Assembly (NCBI GenBank): GCA_020634495.1
Contig: JACKBR010000007.1
Location: 62,001-126,000, forward strand
Length of the DNA stretch: 64,000 bases
Source of the DNA: Ardenticatenaceae bacterium
Lineage (GTDB): Bacteria > Chloroflexota > Anaerolineae > Promineifilales > Promineifilaceae
Direction of reading: 5' to 3'
The notes below the pieces were generated by a model. The model worked only from the letters and a program-made list of their open reading frames with translations. It was not told the DNA's origin and made no database searches. Position 1 is the stretch's first letter; every line of letters begins with the position of its first letter. Of the stretch, positions 8,370 to 17,862 are shown piece after piece. Made by a program: the position numbers and the translations under genes.

Positions 8370-8612
8370 CTATTGACTGACTGAATCGAAGGCAAATTCC
8401 CAGCCGCCCAGCAGGATCAATTCTTCGGTTTTGCCTGTGTTGATGGTGAAGCGCCAGATGTCCTTGGCCCAGGCTTCTGGCTGTACAAAGGTAAAAAGGG
8501 CGTCCTGTTCGAGGTCAAGGCACAGGCTGTGCAAATCGTTCATATCAAAGGCATCGTTCACTAATTTTCGCAGCTCAGCGACCCAATTTGACGGTGTGGA
8601 GGATGTACTCAT
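8370..8612 (-). CDS. 80-residue internally deleted paralogue of the EAD membrane protein
   Basis: The protein starts with SNWVAELRKLVNDAFDMND, matching the EAD-like N-terminus of the 347-residue neighbour. It switches after about 35 residues to FVQPEAWAKDIWRF and LILLGGWEFAFDSV, matching that protein's extreme C-terminus (IQPEEWASDTWWF, ILLGGWDFAFDSV). About 240 residues, including half the EAD and the transmembrane helix, are missing in frame. The reading frame is intact, with ATG at 8612 and GAGGTT upstream exactly as in the paralogue. It may be a decaying duplicate or a small soluble derivative that still binds partners. A longer in-frame start upstream is possible but lacks support. Confidence 0.65.
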   Translation of the reverse strand: MSTSSTPSNWVAELRKLVNDAFDMNDLHSLCLDLEQDALFTFVQPEAWAKDIWRFTINTGKTEELILLGGWEFAFDSVSQ

Positions 8613-8664
8613 AGCGAACCTCGCTTTTGGTGATTTAGGCGACCAGATAACAATCTGGTGCGCC

Positions 8665-8673
8665 ATTCTAGCA
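8665..8673 (-). promoter_or_regulatory. Extended -10 promoter of the deleted EAD paralogue
   Basis: Minus-strand TGCTAGAAT lies about 53 nt before the ATG at 8612 and resembles the promoter of the full-length paralogue. This suggests that the upstream region was duplicated with the gene and may still drive expression. Confidence 0.45.
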
Positions 8674-8865
8674 TAAAAAATCTGGCTGCCGAACCAGTAA
8701 AATCAGTTTTTGCCCCATGCAAAAATTTGGGTTTGAATAGCATATAATACCGTAAAGCTCCAAAAAATTTGATTGAAGTTATTCAATAATTTAGCTTGTT
8801 TGTAACCACTGTACCCCTTGCGCAGCCTACAACACTGGCAGTTATCCCAAAGGAGGCTTTTGATC

Positions 8866-10563
8866 ATGCGACTATCAGCGCCAATTAGCGCCATTAAGGA
8901 ACAGTATCAAATTGTGGTCATTGGGTCTGGCTATGGCGGCAGCATTGCTGCTTCACGGCTGGCGCGGGCGGGCCAGGAGGTGTGCCTGCTGGAGCGGGGT
9001 CGCGAGCTGTGGCCTGGGGATTATCCAGATGGTGAACTGGCGCTGGCCAAGGAGACGCAGCTCCACACTCCTTTGGGCCACATTGGGGAAAAAACAGCGC
9101 TGAATGAATATCATGTCAATGACGAAATGACGGTTTTGGTGGGGTGTGGGCTGGGTGGCACATCGTTGATCAATGGCAATGTGGCCCTGCGGACAGATCC
9201 GCGCATTTTTGAGCACCCGGATTGGCCGCAGGCGTTTCGGGATGATGTGCCCACGCGGTTGGCCAGAGGGTACGATCTGGCGGAGCAGATGCTGGGCACG
9301 ACCACTTATCCAGACAGTTTTCCTGTCTTGCCCAAATTTGAGGCGCTGCAAAAAACGGCCGTTTCCCTCAACGCCAACTATTACCCTGCCCCCGTCAACG
9401 TCACCTTCCACGACGGGCTAAATGTGGTGGGCGTGCCCCAAAAAGCGTGCAAACTGTGCGGCGACTGCATGACCGGCTGCAACTACCACGCCAAAAACAC
9501 AACGCTCATGAATTATTTGCCAGACGCTAAAAATCATGGGGCGCACATCTTTACAGAAGTGGAGGTACACCATCTGGAGCGTGGCGCTGGGCAGTGGCTG
9601 GTACACTGCCGCTTGTTGGGGGATTCAGATGAGGCCAAGGCCCAGCCAGAACGCATCATCCAGGCAGAGCTAGTGATTTTGGCTGCGGGCACCTTTGGCT
9701 CCACCAAAATTTTGTTTCGCTCCAGCCAGGCAGGGCTGCCCGTGTCGGCTATGTTGGGGCAGCATTTTTCTGGCAATGGGGATGTTGGCGCGTTGGCCTA
9801 CAACAATGACCAGCCCATCAACGCCGTGGGCACGGGTGCCAAGGCGGATGAAAAACCGCCGGTGGGGCCGCTCATCAATGGCGTCATCGATACCCGGCCC
9901 CAGGTGGAAAAGTGGGAAGAAGGGCTGGTGATTCAAGAGGGTACGTTTCCCAGTGCAGCCGCTTTGCCCTTGGCCAAAGGGCTCAAGGTGATGGCGGCCG
10001 CAGCGGGCAAGGATACAGATAAGGGGCTGCTCGATTTTCTCAAGGAGAAGCTGCGTGAATGGGTGAGCCTGCTGCTGGGGCCTTATCGCGGCGCGGTTCA
10101 TCATTCACTGATCTGGCTGGTGATGACGCACGATGACAGCCGGGGGCAGCTTGTTTTGCAGGATGATCGCCTGCGGATTGAGTGGCCAGACATTGGGGAG
10201 CAGCCGTTTGCCAGGCGGGTGAACGAGTTTTTGCGGCGGGGAACGGCCGTTCTCGGCGGCACGTTTGTCTCGAATCCTTTGTGGAGCTTGCTGGCGGCGC
10301 GGCCAATGGTCACGGCGCATCCGCTGGGCGGCTGCCCCATGGGCCAGGCTGCCAGCGGTGGGGTGGTGAACCACAAGGGGCAGGTATTTTCAGGCGAGGC
10401 GGGTACGGCCGTTCACGATGGGCTTTACGTTTGGGACGGCTCAACCATTCCCCACTCCATTGGCGTCAACGTGCTGCTCACCATCTCGGCCATGACGGAA
10501 CGCGCCGTTAGTTTGCTGGCAGAGGAGCGCGGCTGGCGGATCGATTACCGCTTGCGGCCTTAG
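8866..10563 (+). CDS. GMC-family FAD oxidoreductase (cholesterol-oxidase-like) with a cysteine cluster
   Basis: A 565-residue flavoprotein. The FAD-binding Rossmann motif VIGSGYGGSIAASRLA is near residues 18-33, with E-R-G-R-E at the end of beta-2 and VGCGLGGTSLINGNVALR typical of the cholesterol-oxidase branch. The C-terminal half has HPLGGCPMG and GSTIPHSIGVNVLLTISA, the substrate-base and FAD-contact region. Unusual is CKLCGDCMTGCNYHAKNT near residue 200, a cysteine-rich pattern like an iron-sulfur-binding loop; it recurs in uncharacterised GMC relatives. AAAGGAGG lies 9 nt before the ATG at 8866, which decides the start over an upstream TTG. TATAAT at 8743-8748 may be the -10. The substrate is unknown. 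Confidence 0.88.
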   Translation: MRLSAPISAIKEQYQIVVIGSGYGGSIAASRLARAGQEVCLLERGRELWPGDYPDGELALAKETQLHTPLGHIGEKTALNEYHVNDEMTVLVGCGLGGTSLINGNVALRTDPRIFEHPDWPQAFRDDVPTRLARGYDLAEQMLGTTTYPDSFPVLPKFEALQKTAVSLNANYYPAPVNVTFHDGLNVVGVPQKACKLCGDCMTGCNYHAKNTTLMNYLPDAKNHGAHIFTEVEVHHLERGAGQWLVHCRLLGDSDEAKAQPERIIQAELVILAAGTFGSTKILFRSSQAGLPVSAMLGQHFSGNGDVGALAYNNDQPINAVGTGAKADEKPPVGPLINGVIDTRPQVEKWEEGLVIQEGTFPSAAALPLAKGLKVMAAAAGKDTDKGLLDFLKEKLREWVSLLLGPYRGAVHHSLIWLVMTHDDSRGQLVLQDDRLRIEWPDIGEQPFARRVNEFLRRGTAVLGGTFVSNPLWSLLAARPMVTAHPLGGCPMGQAASGGVVNHKGQVFSGEAGTAVHDGLYVWDGSTIPHSIGVNVLLTISAMTERAVSLLAEERGWRIDYRLRP

Positions 10564-10738
10564 GCGGCACGTATCGGCCCTCATTTTCCGGGGCGAATGT
10601 TGAGGCGACAATGTTTATGTTGACAAGAATGGGGCGATCAGTCTTTAATACCGGGTAAGCATGTGAGGCATTGCGGGTAAGTTTACATAATGATGGGGTA
10701 CGGCCGTTTATCATATTTCTCAATACGGAGGATTTTCA

Positions 10739-11317
10739 ATGAGTCGGAATACAAAAATTGTCGTCGGCATTATTGCCGGTATCTTGGTTCTATGCTGCAT
10801 AATTGTCATCATAGGATATTTTGCCCTGCGGCCCGTCTTGCGCGGGGTGACCGAAGGGTTCGACAACCCGGAAGCCGGGGCGGAAGTGGCGGAAGGCATT
10901 GTTGACTACGAGCTCCCCGAAGGGTACGAAGAACAAGGGGCCGTGAACCTTTTTGTGATGGAGATGGCTTTTATAAGTGGCAGGGATGACCAGACTGTGA
11001 TTATGCTGGCTGAATTCTCTGATATGTTTACGGGCAATGAAGAGGATATGCAGCAGCAGATGCGCGATGCCTTTGCCAACCAGTCCGGGTCGCAAAACGT
11101 CAGTCTGGAGTTTGTTGGCAGTGAAGATGTCACTATCAATGGTCAAGAAGTTGCGTTGGGAACCTATGAGGGGACAGATGATCAAGGAAACAGTGTACGC
11201 CAGATGCTGGGTGTGTTTGAGACTAAAAACGGCCGTTCCGGTATGATCATGATTTTTGGCAGTTTAGATAACTGGGACGAGGGCGGCATCAGTCGTTTCC
11301 TCGATTCGCTGGAGTAA
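10739..11317 (+). CDS. Single-pass membrane protein of unknown function
   Basis: A 192-residue protein not recognised as a named family. One N-terminal transmembrane helix (residues 6-28, IVVGIIAGILVLCCIIVIIGYF) anchors a mostly acidic extracytoplasmic domain. That domain has alternating strands (YELPEGYEEQGAVNLF, DQTVIMLAEFSDMF, SMIMIFGSLDNW-like) and ends FLDSLE. The overall pattern, a positional signal anchor followed by an alpha/beta domain that ends in a short helix, is common in Chloroflexota proteins placed beside secretion or envelope genes, but no specific role follows. The ATG at 10739 is preceded by CGGAGGATT. It is monocistronic: a terminator follows 22 bp after the stop. Confidence 0.7.
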   Translation: MSRNTKIVVGIIAGILVLCCIIVIIGYFALRPVLRGVTEGFDNPEAGAEVAEGIVDYELPEGYEEQGAVNLFVMEMAFISGRDDQTVIMLAEFSDMFTGNEEDMQQQMRDAFANQSGSQNVSLEFVGSEDVTINGQEVALGTYEGTDDQGNSVRQMLGVFETKNGRSGMIMIFGSLDNWDEGGISRFLDSLE

Positions 11318-11339
11318 ATTCAGAAACATTAGAACAGAT

Positions 11340-11395
11340 CCCCGGAAACGGTCGGTTAGATTTTGTACCTGGCCGAAAGTTTCCGGGGAATTTTT
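11340..11395 (+). terminator. Rho-independent terminator
   Basis: CCCCGGAAAC at 11340 pairs with GTTTCCGGGG ending at 11388, followed by AATTTTT. It ends transcription of the preceding membrane-protein gene. The nitroreductase gene ends 3 bp away on the other strand. Confidence 0.75.
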
Positions 11396-11397
11396 GC

Positions 11398-12054
11398 CTA
11401 CCGTTTATTCTTCCAGCTTTCCCAAGAAGTAACTTCCACCGAGGGAACCCGATTGGCTGGTTTAAAATCTTCACCCGTAAAGTAAGCCACAGGGAGCAGC
11501 GCCGCCTGGGTAATGTGGTTGGGAATGTCTAAAATGTCTGCCACTTCATTTTCGTAGCGCAAATGAAGCGTGGTCCAGGACGAGCCTAACCCGCGTGCCC
11601 GCAGCGCCAGCATAAATGACCAGGCCGCAGGCAAGATAGAGCCGTACAGTCCGGCCTGGGCCATTGGCCCCAATGATTCGACCCGTCCTTCAATGCAGGG
11701 AATAACCATTACCGGCACTTTATACATATTTTGCGCCAGATAAACGGCCGATTTTACCACGCGGGTCTGCTGTTCTGGATCATGTTCCCGGCTGCCCCGG
11801 CTTTCTATTTGTTCCTGGCTAGAGCGGGCATAAATGAAAAAAGATTGCTTGTACAGCTCGCCAATCTGCGCCCTTTTCTCGGCGTCGGTGACAACCATAA
11901 AGTGCCAGCCCTGCGAATTGCTGCCGGTGGGTGCCTGAATGGCAATCTCCAGGCATTCTTGAATGACTTCTGGCGGCACTGGCCGATCTAAGTCTAGCCG
12001 TTTGCGCACAGAGCGGGTGGTGGTTAATAATTTATCGACGGTAGCAAGGTCCAT
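11398..12054 (-). CDS. Nitroreductase-family oxidoreductase
   Basis: A 218-residue FMN-dependent NAD(P)H oxidoreductase. TTTRSVRKRLDLDRPVP is the N-terminal FMN-phosphate-binding R-S-x-R segment, APTGSNSQGWHFMVVTD is the classic N-x-Q-x-W/F region, and GLGSSWTTLHLRYENEV is the C-terminal FMN loop with the conserved G-L-G-S. Length is typical. Family members reduce nitroaromatics, quinones or flavins, and some act in cofactor synthesis; the true substrate is not visible. The ATG at 12054 has AGGAG upstream. It is divergent from the RNA methyltransferase gene, and the intervening 113 bp contain an inverted repeat. Confidence 0.9.
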   Translation of the reverse strand: MDLATVDKLLTTTRSVRKRLDLDRPVPPEVIQECLEIAIQAPTGSNSQGWHFMVVTDAEKRAQIGELYKQSFFIYARSSQEQIESRGSREHDPEQQTRVVKSAVYLAQNMYKVPVMVIPCIEGRVESLGPMAQAGLYGSILPAAWSFMLALRARGLGSSWTTLHLRYENEVADILDIPNHITQAALLPVAYFTGEDFKPANRVPSVEVTSWESWKNKR

Positions 12055-12086
12055 TTTGAATCTCCTGGAGAAGGTGGTTGAGTAAT

Positions 12087-12124
12087 TGGGTGATCGGGCA
12101 ATTTCTCAATTGCCTGATTGCCCA
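12087..12124. repeat. Intergenic inverted repeat
   Basis: TGGGTGATCGGGCAATT and AATTGCCTGATTGCCCA form 17-base arms with three mismatches around TCTC. It lies 44 bp before the RNA methyltransferase start. It is similar in style to the AATTGGGTAA repeat at 52773-52830. Confidence 0.65.
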
Positions 12125-12167
12125 GCCGCTGCCTTATTTTGACACAACACACCCACAGGGCAACTTT

Positions 12168-13580
12168 ATGACAGAATACTTTGAGCGGTATCGGGATTTA
12201 ATGGAGGATTGGGATGCGTTTTTGGCGGCAGTGAAACGGCCGTTACCCACCACCATCTGGGCAAATCCCCTCAAAATTACGCCCGGCAAACTGCAAACCC
12301 TCATGGCCGAAGGTGGGGTAAAGCTCACACCAATTCCCTGGTATCCCGGCGCATTTCGCCTGCCAGAAGGCGTTATGCCTGGCTTGCGCTGGGAATATCT
12401 GGCCGGGCTGTACCAGGTGCAGGAAGAAGCCGCTTTGCTGCCCGCCCTGCTGCTTGATCCGCAGCCAGGCGAGCGGGTGTTAGACATGTGCGCCGCACCA
12501 GGAAACAAAACCGCGCAGATGGGGGCCATGATGCAGAACCAGGGCACGCTCATCGCCAATGACCGGAGTAACGGCCGTATGCGGGCCGCCCGTCACGCCC
12601 TTACCCGAATTGGCCTGGCTAACGTCACCACCATGACGCGGGACGGGGCCAATTTGCCTGCCGAACTGGGACTGTTTGACAAAATTATGGTGGATGTGCC
12701 CTGCTCCTGCGAAGGTACCTGCCGCAAAGATGCCAGCGTGCTTGAGCGTTCCTCGGTCGGCGCATCCAAAAAGATTGCCCGCATTCAAACAGCGCTGCTG
12801 CGCAAAGCGGTGCAGCTTTGTCGCCCCGGTGGGCGCATCGTGTACGCCACCTGCACCTTTGCCCCCGAAGAAAACGAGCTGGTCATTGATACGATCCTAC
12901 GCGAATCGAGCGACAGCATCCGTTTGTGCCCCAGCAACGTTCCCAGATTGAGAGTATCCCCTGGACTTACCGCCTGGCAGGGCCAGCAGCTGCACCCAGA
13001 TTTGCGCCAGGCCAGCCGCATCTGGCCGCAGCAAAATGATACGGGCGGCTTTTTCGTGGCGGTTTTGCAGAAAGCAGACACCAATCAACATTCGGCAAGC
13101 GGTAACCAGTTTCTAACGATTCGTAAAGAGGCTGAACCGTGGCTGGGAATTGTGACAGAGCGGTTTGGGATTGACCCAGCCGTTTTTGCTGGTTTTGATA
13201 TTGTGCGCTGGAGCAAACGCGGCGTGTATTTGGTAAGCCAGGCGCAGCAGCTGCCCACCAAACCCCGATTAGATTCTCCTGGACTTTTCTTTATGCGGGC
13301 GGGCAACCGTTACCCCAAAATGACAACGGCTGCGGCAATGCTGCTGGGCCAGCACGCGACCCAAAACCGCATCGAGCTAACCGCAGACCAGGCCAAAGCA
13401 TATCTCCGGCGCCAAACCATCACGCCCAGCGATGCCCAAACCGCCACCTGTACCGACACAGGGTATGTGATCTTGAGCTACCGCAGCTTCCCATTGGGAT
13501 TAGGGGTTTTCCACAGCAAATCCAGCCAAATCGAGAGCCATTTCCCCAAGGCGTGGCGTCGTGACGAAGCCCAAATTTAG
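12168..13580 (+). CDS. RsmB/NOP2-family RNA (cytosine-5) methyltransferase, RsmF-like
   Basis: A 470-residue S-adenosylmethionine-dependent methyltransferase acting on RNA cytosine C5. The N-terminal region (WANPLKITPGKLQTLM) is the RsmF-type RNA-binding part. The Rossmann core has motif I VLDMCAAPGNKTAQM, motif IV DVPCSCEGTCRKD with the catalytic-cycle cysteine of P-C, and motif VI ATCTFAPEENE with the nucleophilic T-C. The C-terminal third (residues 330-470) is a PUA/RsmF-like RNA-binding extension. rRNA is the most likely target, but a tRNA target cannot be excluded. The ATG at 12168 was chosen because upstream in-frame codons fall in the inverted repeat and look non-coding. Confidence 0.9.
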   Translation: MTEYFERYRDLMEDWDAFLAAVKRPLPTTIWANPLKITPGKLQTLMAEGGVKLTPIPWYPGAFRLPEGVMPGLRWEYLAGLYQVQEEAALLPALLLDPQPGERVLDMCAAPGNKTAQMGAMMQNQGTLIANDRSNGRMRAARHALTRIGLANVTTMTRDGANLPAELGLFDKIMVDVPCSCEGTCRKDASVLERSSVGASKKIARIQTALLRKAVQLCRPGGRIVYATCTFAPEENELVIDTILRESSDSIRLCPSNVPRLRVSPGLTAWQGQQLHPDLRQASRIWPQQNDTGGFFVAVLQKADTNQHSASGNQFLTIRKEAEPWLGIVTERFGIDPAVFAGFDIVRWSKRGVYLVSQAQQLPTKPRLDSPGLFFMRAGNRYPKMTTAAAMLLGQHATQNRIELTADQAKAYLRRQTITPSDAQTATCTDTGYVILSYRSFPLGLGVFHSKSSQIESHFPKAWRRDEAQI

Positions 13581-13604
13581 CGGTTTATAGAATGATGAAT
13601 CTGC

Positions 13605-16600
13605 TTACTGCTGGGGTTGGTTTTGGGCAATGGCGCAAAATGCTTCATCAAAATTGAGGGCACATTGGTCAGGCAGTAACAAAATGTGGAGGTATTCTTC
13701 GGCTGTGGCTATCATCGCGTTGAGATCGCCATAGTTTGGCCACAGCCTGGCAGTGTTGTCAGCGCTGCCAGATAGCAAGTGTTTGCCATCTGGAGAAATG
13801 CTTAAGCTCAAAACATCCCCTTTGTGCTCGTTAATGATAACGAGATTTCTGCCGGTTGTATCCCAAATGCGAATTGTGTCATCGTTGCTGGCGGTAATAA
13901 TTTGGTCACCGTTGGTATCAAAGGCAATGGCATTGACCTGGAGCAAATGACCATCAAGATCAAACAGCCATTCGCCCTCGGTGTCCCAAATCCTTACCTT
14001 GCCATTGTCGTGGGCTGTGGCAATGTAGTCACCTTGCGGTGAGTAGGATGCAAAAATGACATCGTTGTCAAAGGAGCCTTCTACCAGGGTGATTCTATCT
14101 CTTTCATCCCAATTATTGGGTGTACTGCTTTCTTGCCAGATGTAAGCTTGCCCTTCCCAGGTAACGGTTAAAATCTGGTTGGCTATCGGCGAAAACTCGA
14201 CATAACGAACAATGCTGTCGTGTTCAAGCATATCGGCGACTGTGCCACCAACGTCTCTAATGAAAACGGTGCCATCATTGATAGCTAATTGGGCAAAGAG
14301 ATCTGAACGATAATTATCGAGGGGGCCATATATAAAATTGATGTCTTTATCTGACGAAAATGAGCTGTCACTTTCGTTTAGGGGGCCGACGGTAACGTCA
14401 TCTGCGGGCAAGCCACGGTTGTTCCAGAGGGTAAAACCAGTGATTGCATCGCTGCGGTTAGACTCATCTCTGGCGTTGGTTTCAAATGTAATGATATATT
14501 CGCCATCATCACTGAAGTAGGCACCCGCTAAAAAGTTTTCGGATGATAAGCTGGCGACAAAATCACCATTCATATTCCAGATACGAGCTTCTTCCCCATT
14601 ATAAGTAATAAATTGGTTGCCAACTGGGCTGAAGATGACCTGGGAGATGGGGGATGAATGTCCTTCGTACACGTTGATCGATTTTCCATCGTGATCCCAC
14701 AGGTAGGAAATGCCGCTGATGGTTGTGGTGAGGATGTGGCCATTGTTGTTGTCAAATACGGCCGTATTCACCCCACTTGAATGTTCCATGATGCTAATCA
14801 GGGTTCCTTCTTTGTCCCACAGTCGGGCTGTCCCGTCATCCCCGGCGGTAAGGATGCGCTCACCGTCTATGCTAAAAATGATGGAATTTATTTGATTGGC
14901 GTGATCCAATACGTTTACGGTTTCACCGGCTACTGTCCACAAGGTGGCCGAGTAGTCGTTGTTTAGCGTCAATATAAAGTTGCCATCGGGGCTGAAAATG
15001 GCTGATTTGATATCTTCGGTATGGAGAAATGTTTGCCTGAATTCTCCTGTGCGAGACCAGAGGCGGGCGGAGTTATCGTCGCTGGCCGTCAAGATATGGT
15101 TTCCATCTGCAGAAAAAACGGCCGAATTCACCAGATCATCATGGCCAAGCTCGGCGATTAACGTCCCGTCTAAATTCCAGAGGCGGGCAAAGTTGTCCTG
15201 ACTGGTTGTTAAAATAAGCGCGGTTTGAGAGTCGAAAACGGCCGTTTTCACCGCGTCGTCATGCCGGAATGATTCAAGTTTACTCCCGTCACTGGACCAG
15301 AGGTAGGCAAAGCGATCATCGCTGGCTGTAAGAATGTAACGGCCGTCCCGGCTAAAGTGGGCCGAGTTCACGCTGTCATCATGGGACAGCTCCATAAGCA
15401 TTTCGCCTGTGGTAGAAGACCACAGGCGGGCAATCCCATCATCGCTGGCGGTCAAGATTAACTCTCCACTTGGGCTAAACTCGGCAGAACTCATCTGGCT
15501 AACCTCATCTGAGGCAGATCCACCAAACAGGGTCTTTTTAGGCTCGCCAATGAGGGTCATCACAGGTAGCCCCGCTGCGTTCCACAGCCGAGCCGTACCG
15601 TCTGCCCCAGCGGTTAAAAGCAGGCTGCCGTCGGGGGAGAATTGGCCACTGTTTGCACTACCGACATGACCGGCAAGCACGCCTTGACTCCAAAGTTTGA
15701 GCGTGTTGTAAAGGGCGCTGTACGCCTGTTCCGACAAACTTTCATCCAGTGAAGAAGTTGTGTTTGCTGCCTGGTAGGCTGTTATTAAATCTTCTACCGG
15801 ATTACCGCTTATTTGCAGGTTAAGTTCAATTAGGCGCAAGCGACTGTCTGCCAGGTCTCTATCGGCAATGGCTGTCGCCGCCAATGATTCATTTTCTGAA
15901 GCCAATGATCTGGAGCTTAACCCTAAAATGATGGCAATGAAAACGGCCGCTGCCAGGACGGCAGACAGTGCAATTAGCCGCAAAGTGACTTTTCTGGCTT
16001 TAACTTTCTCTTCTCGCTCTTTGCGCTCTGCCTCCTCCCTACTTTTGACAATAAACGCTATTTCGCCAGACCGGATCATTTGGCGATTATTTTTTAAATA
16101 TTCCAGGGCAATGGCCAGATAGGCACCGCTCAATAAATAGCTTGGGTCTTCGTTATTCGTCTGCCATTGTTTCAGATCTGTACGGAGACGATCTTGCCAG
16201 GCGCGGAACTCGCGATGGGTGTTCATCCAGATTTGCAGCAGTTCCCAGCGTTGAATGAGCGCTTCATGGATGACTTCAGCGGTGTCGTGGCTGCTCTCGT
16301 CCCGGTCGGTGACCAGTAAGCGATTATCTGAACCGGCCAATTTTTGCACGAGTGGCCAGTTAGCCTGGCCTAATTCCTCTTTGGTGGCCAGGCGACGGGT
16401 GTCTTCGGCCCCTGCCCCAGGATGCACGAGCTGAACAAAAATGCGCTCAACCAGAGTTTTTTCTTCAACGGTCAGATTGTTGTAAACGTTGTCGGCGTGG
16501 CGGGCCAGTGCGCCGTGTACCTGGCCAATGCGCTCGTAGGCGCTGTGAATGAGGCGGCGATTGCTTTGCTGCTGCCACAGTTCAGTCAGAGCAAATTCTA

Positions 16601-17627
16601 GCAGGGGGAGATTACGGCCGTCTGTCCCAACATCATCTAAAATGCGCTCAACCAACCCTTCTTCAAAATGCACGTTGGCCCGCTTCGCTGGTTCCACAAT
16701 GACCCGGCGCAGCTCATCGGGCGTCATGGGCCCTAGCTTAATGTCGTCGGTTTGCAGGGCGGTGACCAGCGCGGGGTAATTTAGCGCCTGCCCCATGAAA
16801 TCGGCGCGCAAGGTGAAAACCATGTGCATGTTGTCGGGCTGAGACTCAGACTCGGCCTCATCTATGGTTTGGTTGAGAAGCAAACGCAAAAAGCTGTGAC
16901 GTGTTTCCGGCTCAGTACAAAGAGTGAACAGTTCTTCAAACTGGTCGGCAATGAGCAGGAGGCGGCTGCCTGGCGGTTGTTGCCCCAAGATGCCGAGTAT
17001 CATTTGGTTGAGGGCAACTTCGCCATTTTTAAGCTGTTTTTCTAGCTTATTTGTTTCGGCAAGCTGGTCAACTTTGCTCAGGGTTGGGTCAAAATGGGGC
17101 AGGAGGACAGCAACCAGGGAGCGAAACGGCCGTTCCCCCGGTCGAAAATTGATCACCAGCCAGTTACCCAGTTGGCGCAGGGTGGGCACCAACCCGGCAA
17201 ACACAACGGAAGATTTGCCGCTGCCAGAGGGGCCGATAACGGTGGTTAACGGGCGGGCCAGGACAAACTCAGCCAGCTCTTTGGAAAATGCTTCACGGCC
17301 AAAAAAGAGATGTTCATCTTCTTCGCGGAAGGCAAAAAGGCCGCGATAGGGGCAGGGTTGGTCAGGCAGGGGGCCGGTTGGCCAATCATAGCTGGGGGCT
17401 GCTTCGGCACAGGCCGCGATAAGATTATCCAGGTCGTTTTGGCTGTCGGCGTGTTCGATGATCTTGCGGATAACGGCCGTTTTTCCCTGAGCCTCCCCAC
17501 CAAACTTGTCAAAATCATACTCAAGATCAAAACAAAGCGTACGCAAGCCATCCAGGTTAAAAGCTAAATCCATTAACCGGCGTAACTCGGCGTTTTGTCT
17601 TGGTTCAGGCTGGGGTGCGTCGATCAT
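13605..17627 (-). CDS. EAD-like/nSTAND ATPase/WD40 membrane-spanning signalling protein
   Basis: A 1340-residue multidomain protein. Residues 13-82 are an EAD-like helical domain related to those at 7200-8243 and 22336-24501. Residues 92-500 are a novel-STAND-type P-loop ATPase, opening CPYRGLFAFREEDEHLFFGRE, with Walker A GPSGSGKSS (132-140), Walker B RLLLIADQFEELF, and downstream ADFMGQALNYP and LLEFALTELWQ. A charged helix and one transmembrane helix (about 548-570) follow. From about 654 to the end there are 14-15 WD-type repeats (for example LTASDDGIARLW), probably two beta-propellers. Such proteins are thought to act as ligand-triggered scaffolds in conflict or developmental signalling. 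With the helix in place, the propellers may face outward while EAD and ATPase stay cytoplasmic. It is divergent from an ECF sigma gene. Confidence 0.88.
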   Translation of the reverse strand: MIDAPQPEPRQNAELRRLMDLAFNLDGLRTLCFDLEYDFDKFGGEAQGKTAVIRKIIEHADSQNDLDNLIAACAEAAPSYDWPTGPLPDQPCPYRGLFAFREEDEHLFFGREAFSKELAEFVLARPLTTVIGPSGSGKSSVVFAGLVPTLRQLGNWLVINFRPGERPFRSLVAVLLPHFDPTLSKVDQLAETNKLEKQLKNGEVALNQMILGILGQQPPGSRLLLIADQFEELFTLCTEPETRHSFLRLLLNQTIDEAESESQPDNMHMVFTLRADFMGQALNYPALVTALQTDDIKLGPMTPDELRRVIVEPAKRANVHFEEGLVERILDDVGTDGRNLPLLEFALTELWQQQSNRRLIHSAYERIGQVHGALARHADNVYNNLTVEEKTLVERIFVQLVHPGAGAEDTRRLATKEELGQANWPLVQKLAGSDNRLLVTDRDESSHDTAEVIHEALIQRWELLQIWMNTHREFRAWQDRLRTDLKQWQTNNEDPSYLLSGAYLAIALEYLKNNRQMIRSGEIAFIVKSREEAERKEREEKVKARKVTLRLIALSAVLAAAVFIAIILGLSSRSLASENESLAATAIADRDLADSRLRLIELNLQISGNPVEDLITAYQAANTTSSLDESLSEQAYSALYNTLKLWSQGVLAGHVGSANSGQFSPDGSLLLTAGADGTARLWNAAGLPVMTLIGEPKKTLFGGSASDEVSQMSSAEFSPSGELILTASDDGIARLWSSTTGEMLMELSHDDSVNSAHFSRDGRYILTASDDRFAYLWSSDGSKLESFRHDDAVKTAVFDSQTALILTTSQDNFARLWNLDGTLIAELGHDDLVNSAVFSADGNHILTASDDNSARLWSRTGEFRQTFLHTEDIKSAIFSPDGNFILTLNNDYSATLWTVAGETVNVLDHANQINSIIFSIDGERILTAGDDGTARLWDKEGTLISIMEHSSGVNTAVFDNNNGHILTTTISGISYLWDHDGKSINVYEGHSSPISQVIFSPVGNQFITYNGEEARIWNMNGDFVASLSSENFLAGAYFSDDGEYIITFETNARDESNRSDAITGFTLWNNRGLPADDVTVGPLNESDSSFSSDKDINFIYGPLDNYRSDLFAQLAINDGTVFIRDVGGTVADMLEHDSIVRYVEFSPIANQILTVTWEGQAYIWQESSTPNNWDERDRITLVEGSFDNDVIFASYSPQGDYIATAHDNGKVRIWDTEGEWLFDLDGHLLQVNAIAFDTNGDQIITASNDDTIRIWDTTGRNLVIINEHKGDVLSLSISPDGKHLLSGSADNTARLWPNYGDLNAMIATAEEYLHILLLPDQCALNFDEAFCAIAQNQPQQ

Positions 17628-17862
17628 CGTTTTATTGGATTCTGTTTTTACTGTTACTGAAAAAGCTACAGAGGGAGAAAAGGAGATAAATCGGCTCTGC
17701 CCCTTTGTAGCCTAAAATGTAAAGAATGTAGAAATTCTTAATATATTTTGCCGGAAAAGGAGCAATCTGCCCACTCATTTTGCTTTTTCACGCGAATTTG
17801 CATCCTTTTTCCGCAAATCCCGTTACTCTTGGTAAGGATGTTGATCAGCAACCCTAAAAAAT

